Of a DNA stretch of 64,000 bases, positions 17,135 to 27,414 are shown one piece after another (position 1 is the stretch's first letter; each line of letters opens with the position of its first letter). This stretch comes from Kitasatospora sp. A2-31 (GTDB lineage Bacteria; Actinomycetota; Actinomycetes; Streptomycetales; Streptomycetaceae). The notes below the pieces were generated by a model that worked only from the letters and a program-made list of their open reading frames with translations, had not been told where the DNA came from and ran no database searches. The position numbers and the translations under genes were made by a program. The stretch is from NCBI RefSeq assembly GCF_022288725.1, contig NZ_JAKNTA010000009.1, positions 188,784 to 252,783 of the forward strand, written 5' to 3'.

Positions 17135-19018
17135 TCACTCGGTGACGGGGGAGGCGTCGGGGGTGGTGGGGGGTGTGGTGGTGGCGCGGGAGGCGTCGGT
17201 GGCGGCGGCCGGGGCGGCGGGGGTGGCCGGAACGGCGGCGCCGGGAGCGGCGGGCGCGAGTGCCGGCGTGGCGGCCTCGGCGGCGGGCGCGGGTGCGGCA
17301 GCCCCGGGGGCGGCGGTCCCCGGCGTGGCGGCCTCGGCCGGCGGCCCCTCCCCCTCCGGGGTGGCGCCGGTCCTGGCCTGCTGGGCGGCCCGTCGGAACG
17401 CGCCGAACCGGGCCGCGGCGGTCGCACTGTCGCTGCGCGTCGGCTTGGCGGCGGGGGCCGCGGCCGGGGCGGTCGCGGCCAGCGTCTGACCGCGGCGGCG
17501 CTGCGGCAGGCCGCTGTCGGTGACCCGGACGGGCGCCGGGGCGGCGGGCGCGGGCGCGGCCGGCGTCACCGGCGTGACGGGCACGGCCGGGGCCGTCGGG
17601 GCGGCCGGCGGTACCGGGCGCGCGGGGGCCGGGGCCGGGGCGGGGACCGGGGCCGGAGCGGGCGCCGGGCTGAGCGCCGGGCGTGCAGGAGCCTGGACGG
17701 CCGCGCGGGCCGGCACGGGCGCCGGAGTCGGCTCCGGCGCGGGGTGCGTCACCAGCTGCTGCGGGATCAGCATCACCACCCCGGTTCCGCCGCGCGCCGA
17801 CGGCCGGAAGGAGACCTGCAGCCCGTGCTTGCGCGCCAGCGAGCCGACCACCGCGAGGCCGAGCCGCGTCCCCGCGGAGAGCGTGGTGAGGTCCAGCGGC
17901 TCGGCGGAGACGGCCCGTTCGGCCCGGCGCAGCCAGCTCTCGCTCAGCCCCAGGCCGCTGTCCTCGACACTGATCGCCAGTCCGGCCGGCACCTCCTCGA
18001 CGTAGACGTGCACCTCGGCCGGCGGGGCGGAGAAGTTGGTGGCGTTGTCCAGGAGCTCGGCGAGCGCGTGCATGACGCCCTCGGCGGCGAACCCGGCCAC
18101 CGCGGCCGTACTGGCGTTGTGCAGCCGGACGCGCTGGTACGCACCGATCCGGCCGAGCGCACCGCGCAGTACCGACTCCACGGCGATCGGCTTGGCCCAG
18201 CGGCGGCCGGAGCGGGCGCCGGTGAGCACGGCGATGCTGTCGGCCATCCGGCCGGCCTGCGCGGTGGAGTGGTCCAGCCGCAGCAGGTCGCCCAGCACCT
18301 CCTCGTCGTGCCGGTGCTGCATCTCGCGCAGTTCCGCGTGCATGCTCGTGGCCAGCGCCTGGACCCGCCCGGCGGCCGTCGCGCAGACCGCGAGGGCCGC
18401 GGCCCGCAGCCGCTCGCCCCGGCCGATCTCCTCGGCGACGACGCGCAGCAGCGCGTACTGGGGGTGCTTGCGGTGCGCGGCGAGCGCACTGTCGACGGAC
18501 GCGCCGTCACGCAGCCGCTTCACCACGTCGGGCAGGACGTCCTCGGCCAGCCGGTCGAGCTGGGCGCGCTCGGCCCGCTCGGTCTCGACCTCGGCCCGCG
18601 CCTCGACGAGCTCGGCCCGGACGGCCGCGGCGTCCGCCTCCGCGCGTGCCGCCTCGGCCCGCGCGGCGTCGCGCTCGGCCTCCGCGGCGCAGGCCCGCGC
18701 CTTCGCGGCCGCCTCCGCCTGCTTGGCGGCGCCGGCCACGACCAGTGCGGTCATCGCCTCCTCCTCGCCCATGCCGAGCTCGCCGTCCAGCCGGCGGGCG
18801 CGCTCGGTGGCGGTGGCGGCCGTCCAGACCGCGATGAGCCAGAGCGCGGTGACGGCGCAGACCGCGACGGCGGTCAGCGGCTGGTGGGCGTCCACCGCCC
18901 GGACGACCGCCACCGGTCCGGCGATCGCCGCCAGCAGACAGGCCGCCGCCGTCAGGGCCGCGGTCCGCGGGGCGATCCGCCGCCACGACGGGGCGGCGGG
19001 GCTGGTGCGTTCTCTCAT
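17135..19018 (-). CDS. cvnA: Conservon sensor histidine-kinase-like protein (CvnA)
   Basis: This 627-aa membrane protein is the sensor component of the conservon. Two transmembrane helices lie at about residues 19-40 and 48-69 with almost no extracytoplasmic loop. A long Ala/Glu/Arg coiled coil follows (about 75-190), then a dimerisation segment containing LLRLDHSTAQAGR. The HATPase domain has an N-box in LAELLDNATNFS and G-boxes in VEDSGLGL and GTRLGLAVVGSLARKHG. The final 200 residues or so are Pro/Ala-rich and disordered. ATG 19018 (MRERTSP) is preferred; the upstream frame has no domain character. It is first in the operon, with a candidate promoter at 19146-19173. Confidence 0.92.
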   Translation of the reverse strand: MRERTSPAAPSWRRIAPRTAALTAAACLLAAIAGPVAVVRAVDAHQPLTAVAVCAVTALWLIAVWTAATATERARRLDGELGMGEEEAMTALVVAGAAKQAEAAAKARACAAEAERDAARAEAARAEADAAAVRAELVEARAEVETERAERAQLDRLAEDVLPDVVKRLRDGASVDSALAAHRKHPQYALLRVVAEEIGRGERLRAAALAVCATAAGRVQALATSMHAELREMQHRHDEEVLGDLLRLDHSTAQAGRMADSIAVLTGARSGRRWAKPIAVESVLRGALGRIGAYQRVRLHNASTAAVAGFAAEGVMHALAELLDNATNFSAPPAEVHVYVEEVPAGLAISVEDSGLGLSESWLRRAERAVSAEPLDLTTLSAGTRLGLAVVGSLARKHGLQVSFRPSARGGTGVVMLIPQQLVTHPAPEPTPAPVPARAAVQAPARPALSPAPAPAPVPAPAPAPARPVPPAAPTAPAVPVTPVTPAAPAPAAPAPVRVTDSGLPQRRRGQTLAATAPAAAPAAKPTRSDSATAAARFGAFRRAAQQARTGATPEGEGPPAEAATPGTAAPGAAAPAPAAEAATPALAPAAPGAAVPATPAAPAAATDASRATTTPPTTPDASPVTE

Positions 19019-19145
19019 CGGTGCGGTCCTCGGCAACAGCGGCGGCCACGAAGGACGCCGACAGCGGGGGCGGGCGAACGCGCCACCGCCCGGCCGACGT
19101 GGTGAAACGTCTCCGGGCGGGCTGATCGGTTCACACTTTCGGCCG

Positions 19146-19173
19146 ATCATATCCATTCAGCTGTTCGCCTCAA
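19146..19173 (-). promoter_or_regulatory. Candidate promoter of the conservon operon
   Basis: Read on the minus strand, TTGAGG (19168-19173) is followed after 16 bp by TATGAT (19146-19151), close to the vegetative sigma consensus. The predicted start is about 120 nt before cvnA. A palindrome, TCAACT-GGAG-AGTTGA (19170-19185), overlaps the -35 element and could be an operator. Confidence 0.5.
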
Positions 19174-19244
19174 CTGGAGAGTTGACGCTCAGTCTCGTTC
19201 AGACACGCTCCGCACACACGACCACCGCCACTCCCCCACGGGGT

Positions 19245-19811
19245 TCAGCCGGTCTTCGTCTCGATCGCCCGCCGCAGCGCCACGAAGTCCAGCCCGTGGT
19301 CGGCGATGACCTTCGCACCGAGTCCCTCGCCCTCCCGGATCACACCGAGCAGCAGGTGACCGACCCCGATGTGACCCGACTTCAGCCGCAGCGACTCCCG
19401 CAGCGAGAGCTCCACCGCCTTCCTCGCCCGGGCCGTGAACGGCGCCCGCCGGCCCTTGGCCTCGGAGCGGAACCAGCCCCGCCGCCGCGGCTCCGCCTCC
19501 TCGGCGGGCGCATCCAGCGCCCCCGCCCCGAACACGGACTCCACCGCCTCCCGGACCGCGTCCAGGTCCACGCCGATCGAGGCCAGCGCCTGCGCGTCGC
19601 CGCCCTCCCCCAGCAGTCGCCGCACGGCCTGCCGGGCGGTCCCGTGGTCCAGCCCGGCCTCGACCAGAACCGCGGCGGCCGGGTCCTCCGGCCGGGCGAG
19701 GACCGCCAGCAGCAGGTGCTCCGTCCCGATGTGCTCGTGACCGAGCCCCGCCGCCTCCTCCTGCGCCTGCACCACCGCACGCCGCGCACCCTCGGTGAAC
19801 CGCTCGAACAT
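19245..19811 (-). CDS. Clp N-domain protein without AAA module
   Basis: This 188-aa protein contains two Clp_N repeats, as found at the start of ClpC/ClpA: residues about 1-75 (MFERFTEGARRAVVQAQEEA, IGTEHLLLAVL) and about 120-188 (FTARARKAVELSLRESLRL, IGVGHLLLGVI). No Walker motifs follow, so it is not a chaperone ATPase. It may bind substrates or ClpC itself, or act as a sensor that controls the adjacent HTH protein; this is inference. It starts 3 bp after the stop of the HTH gene and is surely co-transcribed with it. Confidence 0.88.
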   Translation of the reverse strand: MFERFTEGARRAVVQAQEEAAGLGHEHIGTEHLLLAVLARPEDPAAAVLVEAGLDHGTARQAVRRLLGEGGDAQALASIGVDLDAVREAVESVFGAGALDAPAEEAEPRRRGWFRSEAKGRRAPFTARARKAVELSLRESLRLKSGHIGVGHLLLGVIREGEGLGAKVIADHGLDFVALRRAIETKTG

Positions 19812-19814
19812 CGC

Positions 19815-20060
19815 TCAGCCTCCGTCCTTGTCCCCGCCGGCTCCCCCGGCCCCGCGCCGGGCGTACTTCTTGTGCACCGCCTGCCTGCTCACGCCGAGAC
19901 AGACCGCGATGTCCTGCCAGGACCACCCCTGGTCCCGGGCGTTCCCGACCTGCAACCCCTCCAGCCGGTCCGCCAGATCCCGCAACGCCCGGACCGCACG
20001 CAGCCCGACCGCCGGATCCCGACTGCTCGCGGCAGCCGCGAGCTCACCGTTCTCGCTCAT
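19815..20060 (-). CDS. Small helix-turn-helix regulator
   Basis: This 81-aa protein has a single HTH, WSWQDIAVCLGVSRQAVHKKYA, at about residues 45-66, of the sigma-70 region 4 or LuxR-like kind, and a Gly-rich tail. It has no Shine-Dalgarno sequence: the -10 box ends 7 bp before ATG 20060, so transcription should begin at the start codon and the mRNA would be leaderless. Two palindromes with the same arms overlap this promoter, indicating autorepression. It forms a two-gene unit with the Clp N-domain protein downstream. Confidence 0.85.
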   Translation of the reverse strand: MSENGELAAAASSRDPAVGLRAVRALRDLADRLEGLQVGNARDQGWSWQDIAVCLGVSRQAVHKKYARRGAGGAGGDKDGG

Positions 20061-20063
20061 GAC

Positions 20064-20079
20064 GTCAACATAGGTTGAC
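20064..20079. promoter_or_regulatory. Operator palindrome over the -10 box of the HTH gene
   Basis: GTCAAC-ATAG-GTTGAC is a perfect 6-bp inverted repeat with a 4-bp spacer. It contains the -10 element (TATGTT on the minus strand at 20067-20072). A protein bound here would block RNA polymerase. Confidence 0.7.
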
Positions 20080-20095
20080 ACGGGCGGAGTGTCAA
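20067..20095 (-). promoter_or_regulatory. Leaderless promoter of the HTH/Clp-N operon
   Basis: On the minus strand a perfect -35 TTGACA (20090-20095) and a -10 TATGTT (20067-20072) are separated by 17 bp. The predicted +1 falls on the A of ATG 20060. Confidence 0.75.
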
Positions 20096-20108
20096 CCCTG
20101 GTTGACAC
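20089..20108. promoter_or_regulatory. Operator palindrome over the -35 box of the HTH gene
   Basis: GTGTCAAC-CCTG-GTTGACAC is an 8-bp perfect inverted repeat with a 4-bp spacer; its core arms equal those of the site at 20064-20079. It covers the -35 element. The two centres are 27 bp apart. Confidence 0.7.
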
Positions 20109-20192
20109 GGAAGGCGCGAAAGGGGCGGGGCGAGGACGCCCCGTCCTCGCCCCGCCCCGGGAGCCCGCCTTCACCGTTGCCGGAAAGACGTG

Positions 20193-20227
20193 CGCGGGGG
20201 CACCGGGTACGTCCCGGTGCCCCCGCG
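20193..20227 (-). terminator. Terminator downstream of nrdJ
   Basis: A perfect 15-bp stem (20193-20207 pairs with 20213-20227) with a 5-nt loop lies 12 bp beyond the nrdJ stop codon, before the HTH operon promoter. Confidence 0.85.
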
Positions 20228-20239
20228 TGCGGTGTCAGG

Positions 20240-23119
<2,880 letters not shown>

Positions 23120-23265
23120 TTCTCGCTCCTCCTCCTGGGCAAACGCCCAAAGTGCCCCGAAAAGTCCGGGCACCGCTGGTTCGCTCTTCCGGTGTGCGGA
23201 CAGGCGAGGACCCGCCTGGTTCCGCACGGTTCGTGGTGTTCCGTGCACCGTTTCCGGGCACGCGT

Positions 23266-23318
23266 CGACCCCGGTAGGGGGCCGGTGTGTCGCCGACCCC
23301 GTCAGGGGGCCGGTTTGT
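23266..23318. repeat. Direct repeat in the nrdR-nrdJ leader
   Basis: Two 25-bp copies (23266-23290 and 23294-23318) differ at three positions and are spaced with a 28-bp period. Each copy contains a small hairpin (CCCC...GGGG). They lie in the transcribed gap between nrdR and nrdJ. Confidence 0.7.
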
Positions 23319-23356
23319 GGTGCGGGCCCCGGAGGGCCCTGTGCTCCGCCGGGCCG

Positions 23357-23854
23357 CTAGGGCGCGGCGGCGGGGACGGGCACGGAGGTGCCGTCCGCCG
23401 CGGGGGCGGGCCGTTCGCGGCGGAGTTCCGCGATGGCGGCCTCGAAGTCTTCCAGTCCGTCGTAGGCCTGGTACACGCTGGCGAACCGCAGGAAGGCGAC
23501 CACGTCGAGGTCCTTCAGGGGTCCGAGTATGGCCAGCCCGACGTCGTGGGTGGTGAGCTCGGCGTTGCCGGTGGCCCGCACGCACTCCTCGACCCGCTGG
23601 CCGAGCTGGGCGAGGGCGTCCTCGGTGACCGGGCGGCCCTGGCAGGCCTTGCGGACTCCGGAGATGACCTTCTCCCGGGAGAACGGCTCGGTGACGCCGC
23701 TGCGCTTGATGACCATCAGCGCGGCCGTCTCCACCGTGGTGAAGCGGCGGCCGCAGTCGGGGCACTGCCGACGACGGCGGATGCAGCTGCCGTCCTCGGT
23801 GGTCCGGCTGTCGACGACGCGGCTGTCGGAGTGCCGGCAGAAGGGGCAGTGCAC
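23357..23854 (-). CDS. nrdR: Transcriptional repressor NrdR
   Basis: This 165-aa nucleotide-sensing repressor of ribonucleotide reductase genes has a zinc ribbon at residues 1-34 (CPFC ... CPDCGRRF) and an ATP-cone at about 46-136 (VIKRSG, FSREKVISGVRKAC). GTG 23854 gives the standard start (M/V)HCPFCRH and has GGGAGGG upstream; the frame further upstream is not family sequence. The gene is upstream of nrdJ on the same strand, and two NrdR-box-like sites lie 90-130 bp before it, so it is expected to regulate itself and nrdJ. Confidence 0.96.
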   Translation of the reverse strand: MHCPFCRHSDSRVVDSRTTEDGSCIRRRRQCPDCGRRFTTVETAALMVIKRSGVTEPFSREKVISGVRKACQGRPVTEDALAQLGQRVEECVRATGNAELTTHDVGLAILGPLKDLDVVAFLRFASVYQAYDGLEDFEAAIAELRRERPAPAADGTSVPVPAAAP

Positions 23855-23942
23855 CTGAGGATCCCTCCCGGGCGGAACGTGCGGACTTGTCGAGTCTATG
23901 CGATGCCGACCCGTCCTCGGCAAGCTGATCATGCGACGTGAC

Positions 23943-23987
23943 CACTAGTACTGGGCACGATGTGGACTGTAGCCACTACATGTAGGT
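23943..23987. promoter_or_regulatory. Pair of NrdR boxes upstream of nrdR
   Basis: Two sites beginning CACTA lie 31 bp apart: CACTAGTACTGGGC (23943-23956) and CACTACATGTAGGT (23974-23987). The second contains the palindrome CTACATGTAG. Known NrdR boxes come in pairs about 31-32 bp apart, three helical turns, with a CACTATATATAGTG-like core, which matches this spacing and half-site. Confidence 0.65.
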
Positions 23988-24113
23988 CTTCGGGGGAGGT
24001 GACACCCCTGGCGTGTCGGCGCGGATTAGACTGCCGGAGTCGATCCCGGATCGAACATTTAATCGATGTACAACAAAGCCTTGATCGAGTCAGCCAACTC
24101 CCGAATAATTCAC

Positions 24114-24129
24114 TCGAACGTGTGTTTGG
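24114..24129 (+). promoter_or_regulatory. SOS (LexA) box of lexA
   Basis: TCGAACGTGTGTTTGG matches the actinobacterial LexA consensus TCGAAC-N4-GTTYGA in all but the last base. It lies 84 bp upstream of the chosen lexA start, indicating autoregulation. Confidence 0.8.
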
Positions 24130-24154
24130 CGCAACCTTTCGATAGGAGGTGCCG

Positions 24155-24307
24155 TTGGGCTGGAAAAGGGAGAGGACAGCCGTCGAGAGGGGCCGCCGTG
24201 AACACCATCGAAAGCAACACCATCCCGGTGCAGGAACACTCCCAGCTCAAGGTGGGTCAGCGCACCACGAACCAGCAGAGTGTGGACGTCAGCATGGACC
24301 GCAGTGA
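24155..24307 (+). CDS. Possible 50-aa leader frame overlapping the lexA start
   Basis: The best Shine-Dalgarno in this region, AGGAGGT at 24144-24150, is followed after 4 nt by TTG 24155. The TTG opens a 50-codon frame ending at 24307, out of frame with lexA and overlapping its first 37 codons. The product (MGWKRERTAVERG...) resembles no family. It could be a leader that couples or dampens lexA translation, or the site may be a non-functional remnant. The lexA frame itself has no start codon at that ribosome binding site. Confidence 0.3.
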   Translation: MGWKRERTAVERGRREHHRKQHHPGAGTLPAQGGSAHHEPAECGRQHGPQ

Positions 24308-25079
24308 ACAGCACCGGCTCTCCGGCCCGGCCATTCCTCACACGAGCCGCGTTCCCGACCAGCCCATCGAGCACGCCGCCGCGCTCGACGACGCGAACCC
24401 GGCGCCGACGCGTTCGATGCCCGGGCGCCCCCCCGGCATCCGCACCGACGAGGCCGGGCTGACCGAGCGGCAGCGCCGGGTCATCGAGGTCATCCGGGAC
24501 TCCGTCCAGCGCCGCGGCTACCCGCCGTCCATGCGCGAGATCGGCCAGGCCGTCGGCCTGTCCAGCACCTCCTCGGTCGCCCACCAGCTGATGGCCCTGG
24601 AGCGCAAGGGCTTCCTCCGGCGCGACCCGCACCGCCCGCGCGCCTACGAGGTCCGCGGCGTCGAGGTGGCCCGGCCCAACACCGCCGAGACGGCCGGTCG
24701 CCCGTCCACCTCGTACGTGCCGCTGGTCGGCCGGATCGCGGCCGGCGGGCCGATCCTGGCCGAGCAGACGGTCGAGGACGTCTTCCCGCTGCCGCGCCAG
24801 CTGGTCGGCGAGGGCGAGCTGTTCGCGCTCACCGTGCGCGGCGACTCGATGATCGAGGCGGCCATCTGCGACGGCGACTGGGTCACCGTCCGGCGCCAGC
24901 CGGTCGCGGAGAACGGCGACATCGTGGCCGCCATGATCGACGGCGAGGCCACCGTGAAGCGCCTCAAGCGCGAGGACGGCCGGATCTGGCTGATGCCGCA
25001 CAACCCCGCGTACGAGCCGATCAACGGCGACAACGCGACCATCCTGGGCAAGGTCGTCGCGGTCCTGCGCCGCCTCTGA
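24198..25079 (+). CDS. lexA: SOS repressor LexA
   Basis: LexA represses DNA-damage genes and cleaves itself when RecA-ssDNA forms. The protein is 293 aa from GTG 24198, chosen for the GAGAGGGG ribosome binding site; ATG 24294 (261 aa) is the alternative. The first 78 residues are a Gln/Pro/His-rich extension longer than usual. The winged HTH follows (TERQRRVIEVIRDSVQRRGY, EIGQAVGLSSTSSVAHQL). The scissile bond is Ala182-Gly183 in GRIAAGGPI, the nucleophile is Ser217 in GDSM, and the base is Lys254 in ATVKRL. It is divergent from nrdR-nrdJ and has an SOS box upstream. Confidence 0.96.
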   Translation: MNTIESNTIPVQEHSQLKVGQRTTNQQSVDVSMDRSEQHRLSGPAIPHTSRVPDQPIEHAAALDDANPAPTRSMPGRPPGIRTDEAGLTERQRRVIEVIRDSVQRRGYPPSMREIGQAVGLSSTSSVAHQLMALERKGFLRRDPHRPRAYEVRGVEVARPNTAETAGRPSTSYVPLVGRIAAGGPILAEQTVEDVFPLPRQLVGEGELFALTVRGDSMIEAAICDGDWVTVRRQPVAENGDIVAAMIDGEATVKRLKREDGRIWLMPHNPAYEPINGDNATILGKVVAVLRRL

Positions 25080-25106
25080 GCGGCCCGCCGGGGCGCACAC
25101 CGGGAA

Positions 25107-25136
25107 GGGGCTCCACCGCACGCTGCGGGGAGCCCC
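25107..25136. terminator. Terminator between lexA and the helicase gene
   Basis: GGGGCTCC (25107-25114) pairs with GGAGCCCC (25129-25136), with a further 5-bp inner stem after a bulged A. It lies 28 bp after the lexA stop and between convergent genes. Confidence 0.7.
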
Positions 25137-25278
25137 TCCGCGTTTCCGCGCGGCGCCGCGGCGCCCTCTGCACGGAGCCCGCCGGTCACGGCCGGGCCGC
25201 CCACCCCTTCCGTGGCCCGCGGCCCGGCGTGCGGCCCCGCTCGCCCGGTCCGGCCAGGACCGGACCGGGGCAACGCCC

Positions 25279-27402
25279 TCAGCCCCGCCGGACCACCGGC
25301 CGGACCGGCGGCGCCGAGGCGTCGATCGCCGCCAGCGAGCGCCGCACCTGGTTGCGGTCCGTGGTGTACCAGAACTCCGGCATCGACGACCGGAAGAAGC
25401 CCCCGTAACGCTTCGTCTCCACCCGCGGGTCCAGCACCGCGACCACGCCGCGGTCGTCCGCCGCGCGGACCAGCCGGCCCGCGCCCTGTGCCATCAGCAG
25501 CGCCGCGTGCGTCGCTGCGACGGCCATGAAGCCGTTCCCGCCGCGCTGCTCGACGTCCTTCTGCCGGGCGCTCATCAGCGGGTCGTCCGGGCGCGGGAAC
25601 GGGACCCGGTCCATCACCACCAGCTGGCAGGCCGAGCCGGGCACGTCCACGCCCTGCCAGAGCGAGAGCGTGCCGAACAGGCAGGTGGTGGCGTCCGAGG
25701 CGAACTCCCGGATCAGCTCGCCGAGCGTGTCCTCCCCCTGGAGCAGGATCCGGTTGTCCAGCCGCTCGCGCATCGCCTCCGCGGCCGCCTGGGCGCCGCG
25801 CATGGAGGAGAACAGGCCGAGGGTCCGCCCACCGGCCGCGCCGATCAGCTCCGCCAGCTCGTCCAGCATGTCCGGGCGTTCCGGGTCACGGCCCGGGTCG
25901 GCCAGGTGCTTGGCGACGTAGAGGATGCCCTGCTTCGGGTACTTGAAGGGCGAGCCGACGTCGATGCCCCGCCAGAACGGCACCGGGTCGTCCCCGAATC
26001 CGCCGGTGTCCGGCTCGTCCCCCGGGGTGCGGACGTCCGGCAGCCGGGCGTCGGAGGGCAGCCCGACCGAGGCGGCCACCCCGTTGAAGTCCCCGCCGAG
26101 CTTGAGCGTGGCCGAGGTGAGCACCACCGAGCGCTCCTTGTAGAGGCCCTCCCGCAGCAGTCCGGAGACGCTCAGCGGGGCGACCCGCAGCGAGGCGGTG
26201 CCCAGACCGAAGCGGTCGCTGCGCTCGATCCAGACCACGTCGTACTCGGAGTCGGCCAGCAGCCGCTCCGCCGTCTCGTGCAGCGTCTCGGCGGCGGCCA
26301 TCGCCTGCTTGCGCACCGCGTCCTCGTCGCTGAGCCCCTTGTCCCTCGTCTCGCCCAGCGAGGTGATCACCTGGCGGCTGGCGTCCCGGATCGCGGTGAC
26401 GGCGTACGCCAGGTACTCGGGCAGCTCCTCGACCCGGCCGGGCTGGGCGGTCTCCATCAGGCCGTGGTAGTTCTCGGCGGCGGCCTGCAGGGCGTCCACG
26501 GCCTTCTCGTTGGCCAGCCTGGCTGCCCGCTTGACCGCCCGGTTGACCGCGCCGACGGTCAGCTCGGCGGTGGCCGCGCCGGTGACCCGGTTGACCAGTT
26601 CGTGGGCCTCGTCGACGATCAGCAGCCCGTGCTCGGGCAGCACCGGCGCGCCCTCGATGGCGTCGATCGCCAGCATCGCGTGGTTGGTGACCACGACGTC
26701 GGCCAGCTTGGCCCGCTCGCGCGCCTTCTCCGCGAAGCACTCCTGCCCGTACGCGCAGCGGCTCGCTCCCAGGCACTCCTTGGAGGTGACCGAGAGCTGG
26801 GCCCAGGCCTTGTCCGAGACTCCCGGGGTCATGTCGTCCCGGTCCCCGGTCTCGGTCTCGTCGGCCCACTCGCGCAGCCGCAGCACCTCCTGCCCGAGCT
26901 TGCCGGCGGGCCCGCCCATCGCCTCGACCGGGTCGAACAGGCCCTCGCCCTCGTCGCTCGGCGTGCCCTCGTTGGCCCGGTGCAGGCAGAGGTAGTTGGA
27001 GCGGCCCTTGAGCATCGCGAAGAGCGGGCGGCGGCGCAGCACCGGGTGCAGGGCCTCCACGGTGCGCGGCAGGTCCCGCTCGACCAGCTGGCGCTGGAGC
27101 GCCAGGGTGGCGGTGGCGACCACCACGCGGTCCCCGTGGGCGAGGGCCGGCACCAGGTAGGCCAGGGACTTTCCGGTGCCGGTGCCGGCCTGCACCAGCA
27201 GGTGCTCGCCGTGGTCGACGGCGTCGGCGACGGCCTCGGCCATCCGGACCTGGCCGGGGCGCTCGACGCCGCCGACGGCCGCGACGGCGGCGTGCAGCAG
27301 CTCGGGGAGCTGGGCCCGCGGGACGGCGTCGTGGGCGGCCGAATCGTCGGCGGCGTCCTCGGCGGCGTCGGCGGGGAGCTGGGATTCGGAGTCGTTCGTC
27401 AT
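25279..27402 (-). CDS. DinG/XPD-family ATP-dependent DNA helicase
   Basis: This 707-aa superfamily 2 iron-sulphur helicase unwinds DNA 5'-3' and is linked to repair and removal of R-loops or G-quadruplexes. Walker A AGTGTGKS is at residues 72-79 and the DEAH box at 264-267. Four Cys that would ligate the 4Fe-4S cluster are C139, C210, C216 and C222. The C-terminal motif VI region contains QGAGRLVR. The ATG is only 12 bp downstream of the siderophore synthetase stop, so the gene may be co-transcribed with the siderophore operon. No SOS box was seen directly upstream. Confidence 0.93.
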   Translation of the reverse strand: MTNDSESQLPADAAEDAADDSAAHDAVPRAQLPELLHAAVAAVGGVERPGQVRMAEAVADAVDHGEHLLVQAGTGTGKSLAYLVPALAHGDRVVVATATLALQRQLVERDLPRTVEALHPVLRRRPLFAMLKGRSNYLCLHRANEGTPSDEGEGLFDPVEAMGGPAGKLGQEVLRLREWADETETGDRDDMTPGVSDKAWAQLSVTSKECLGASRCAYGQECFAEKARERAKLADVVVTNHAMLAIDAIEGAPVLPEHGLLIVDEAHELVNRVTGAATAELTVGAVNRAVKRAARLANEKAVDALQAAAENYHGLMETAQPGRVEELPEYLAYAVTAIRDASRQVITSLGETRDKGLSDEDAVRKQAMAAAETLHETAERLLADSEYDVVWIERSDRFGLGTASLRVAPLSVSGLLREGLYKERSVVLTSATLKLGGDFNGVAASVGLPSDARLPDVRTPGDEPDTGGFGDDPVPFWRGIDVGSPFKYPKQGILYVAKHLADPGRDPERPDMLDELAELIGAAGGRTLGLFSSMRGAQAAAEAMRERLDNRILLQGEDTLGELIREFASDATTCLFGTLSLWQGVDVPGSACQLVVMDRVPFPRPDDPLMSARQKDVEQRGGNGFMAVAATHAALLMAQGAGRLVRAADDRGVVAVLDPRVETKRYGGFFRSSMPEFWYTTDRNQVRRSLAAIDASAPPVRPVVRRG

Positions 27403-27414
27403 GACCCTCCCACC

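Noticed and set aside
16654..17427. A longer version of the roadblock protein starting at 17427
   Set aside because: The added 101 residues are Pro/Arg-only and lie over the end of cvnA; ATG 17124 gives a normal roadblock protein with a ribosome binding site.
23120..23356. Cobalamin riboswitch upstream of nrdJ
   Set aside because: No B12-box or conserved core segments were found; the leader is structured but of another kind.
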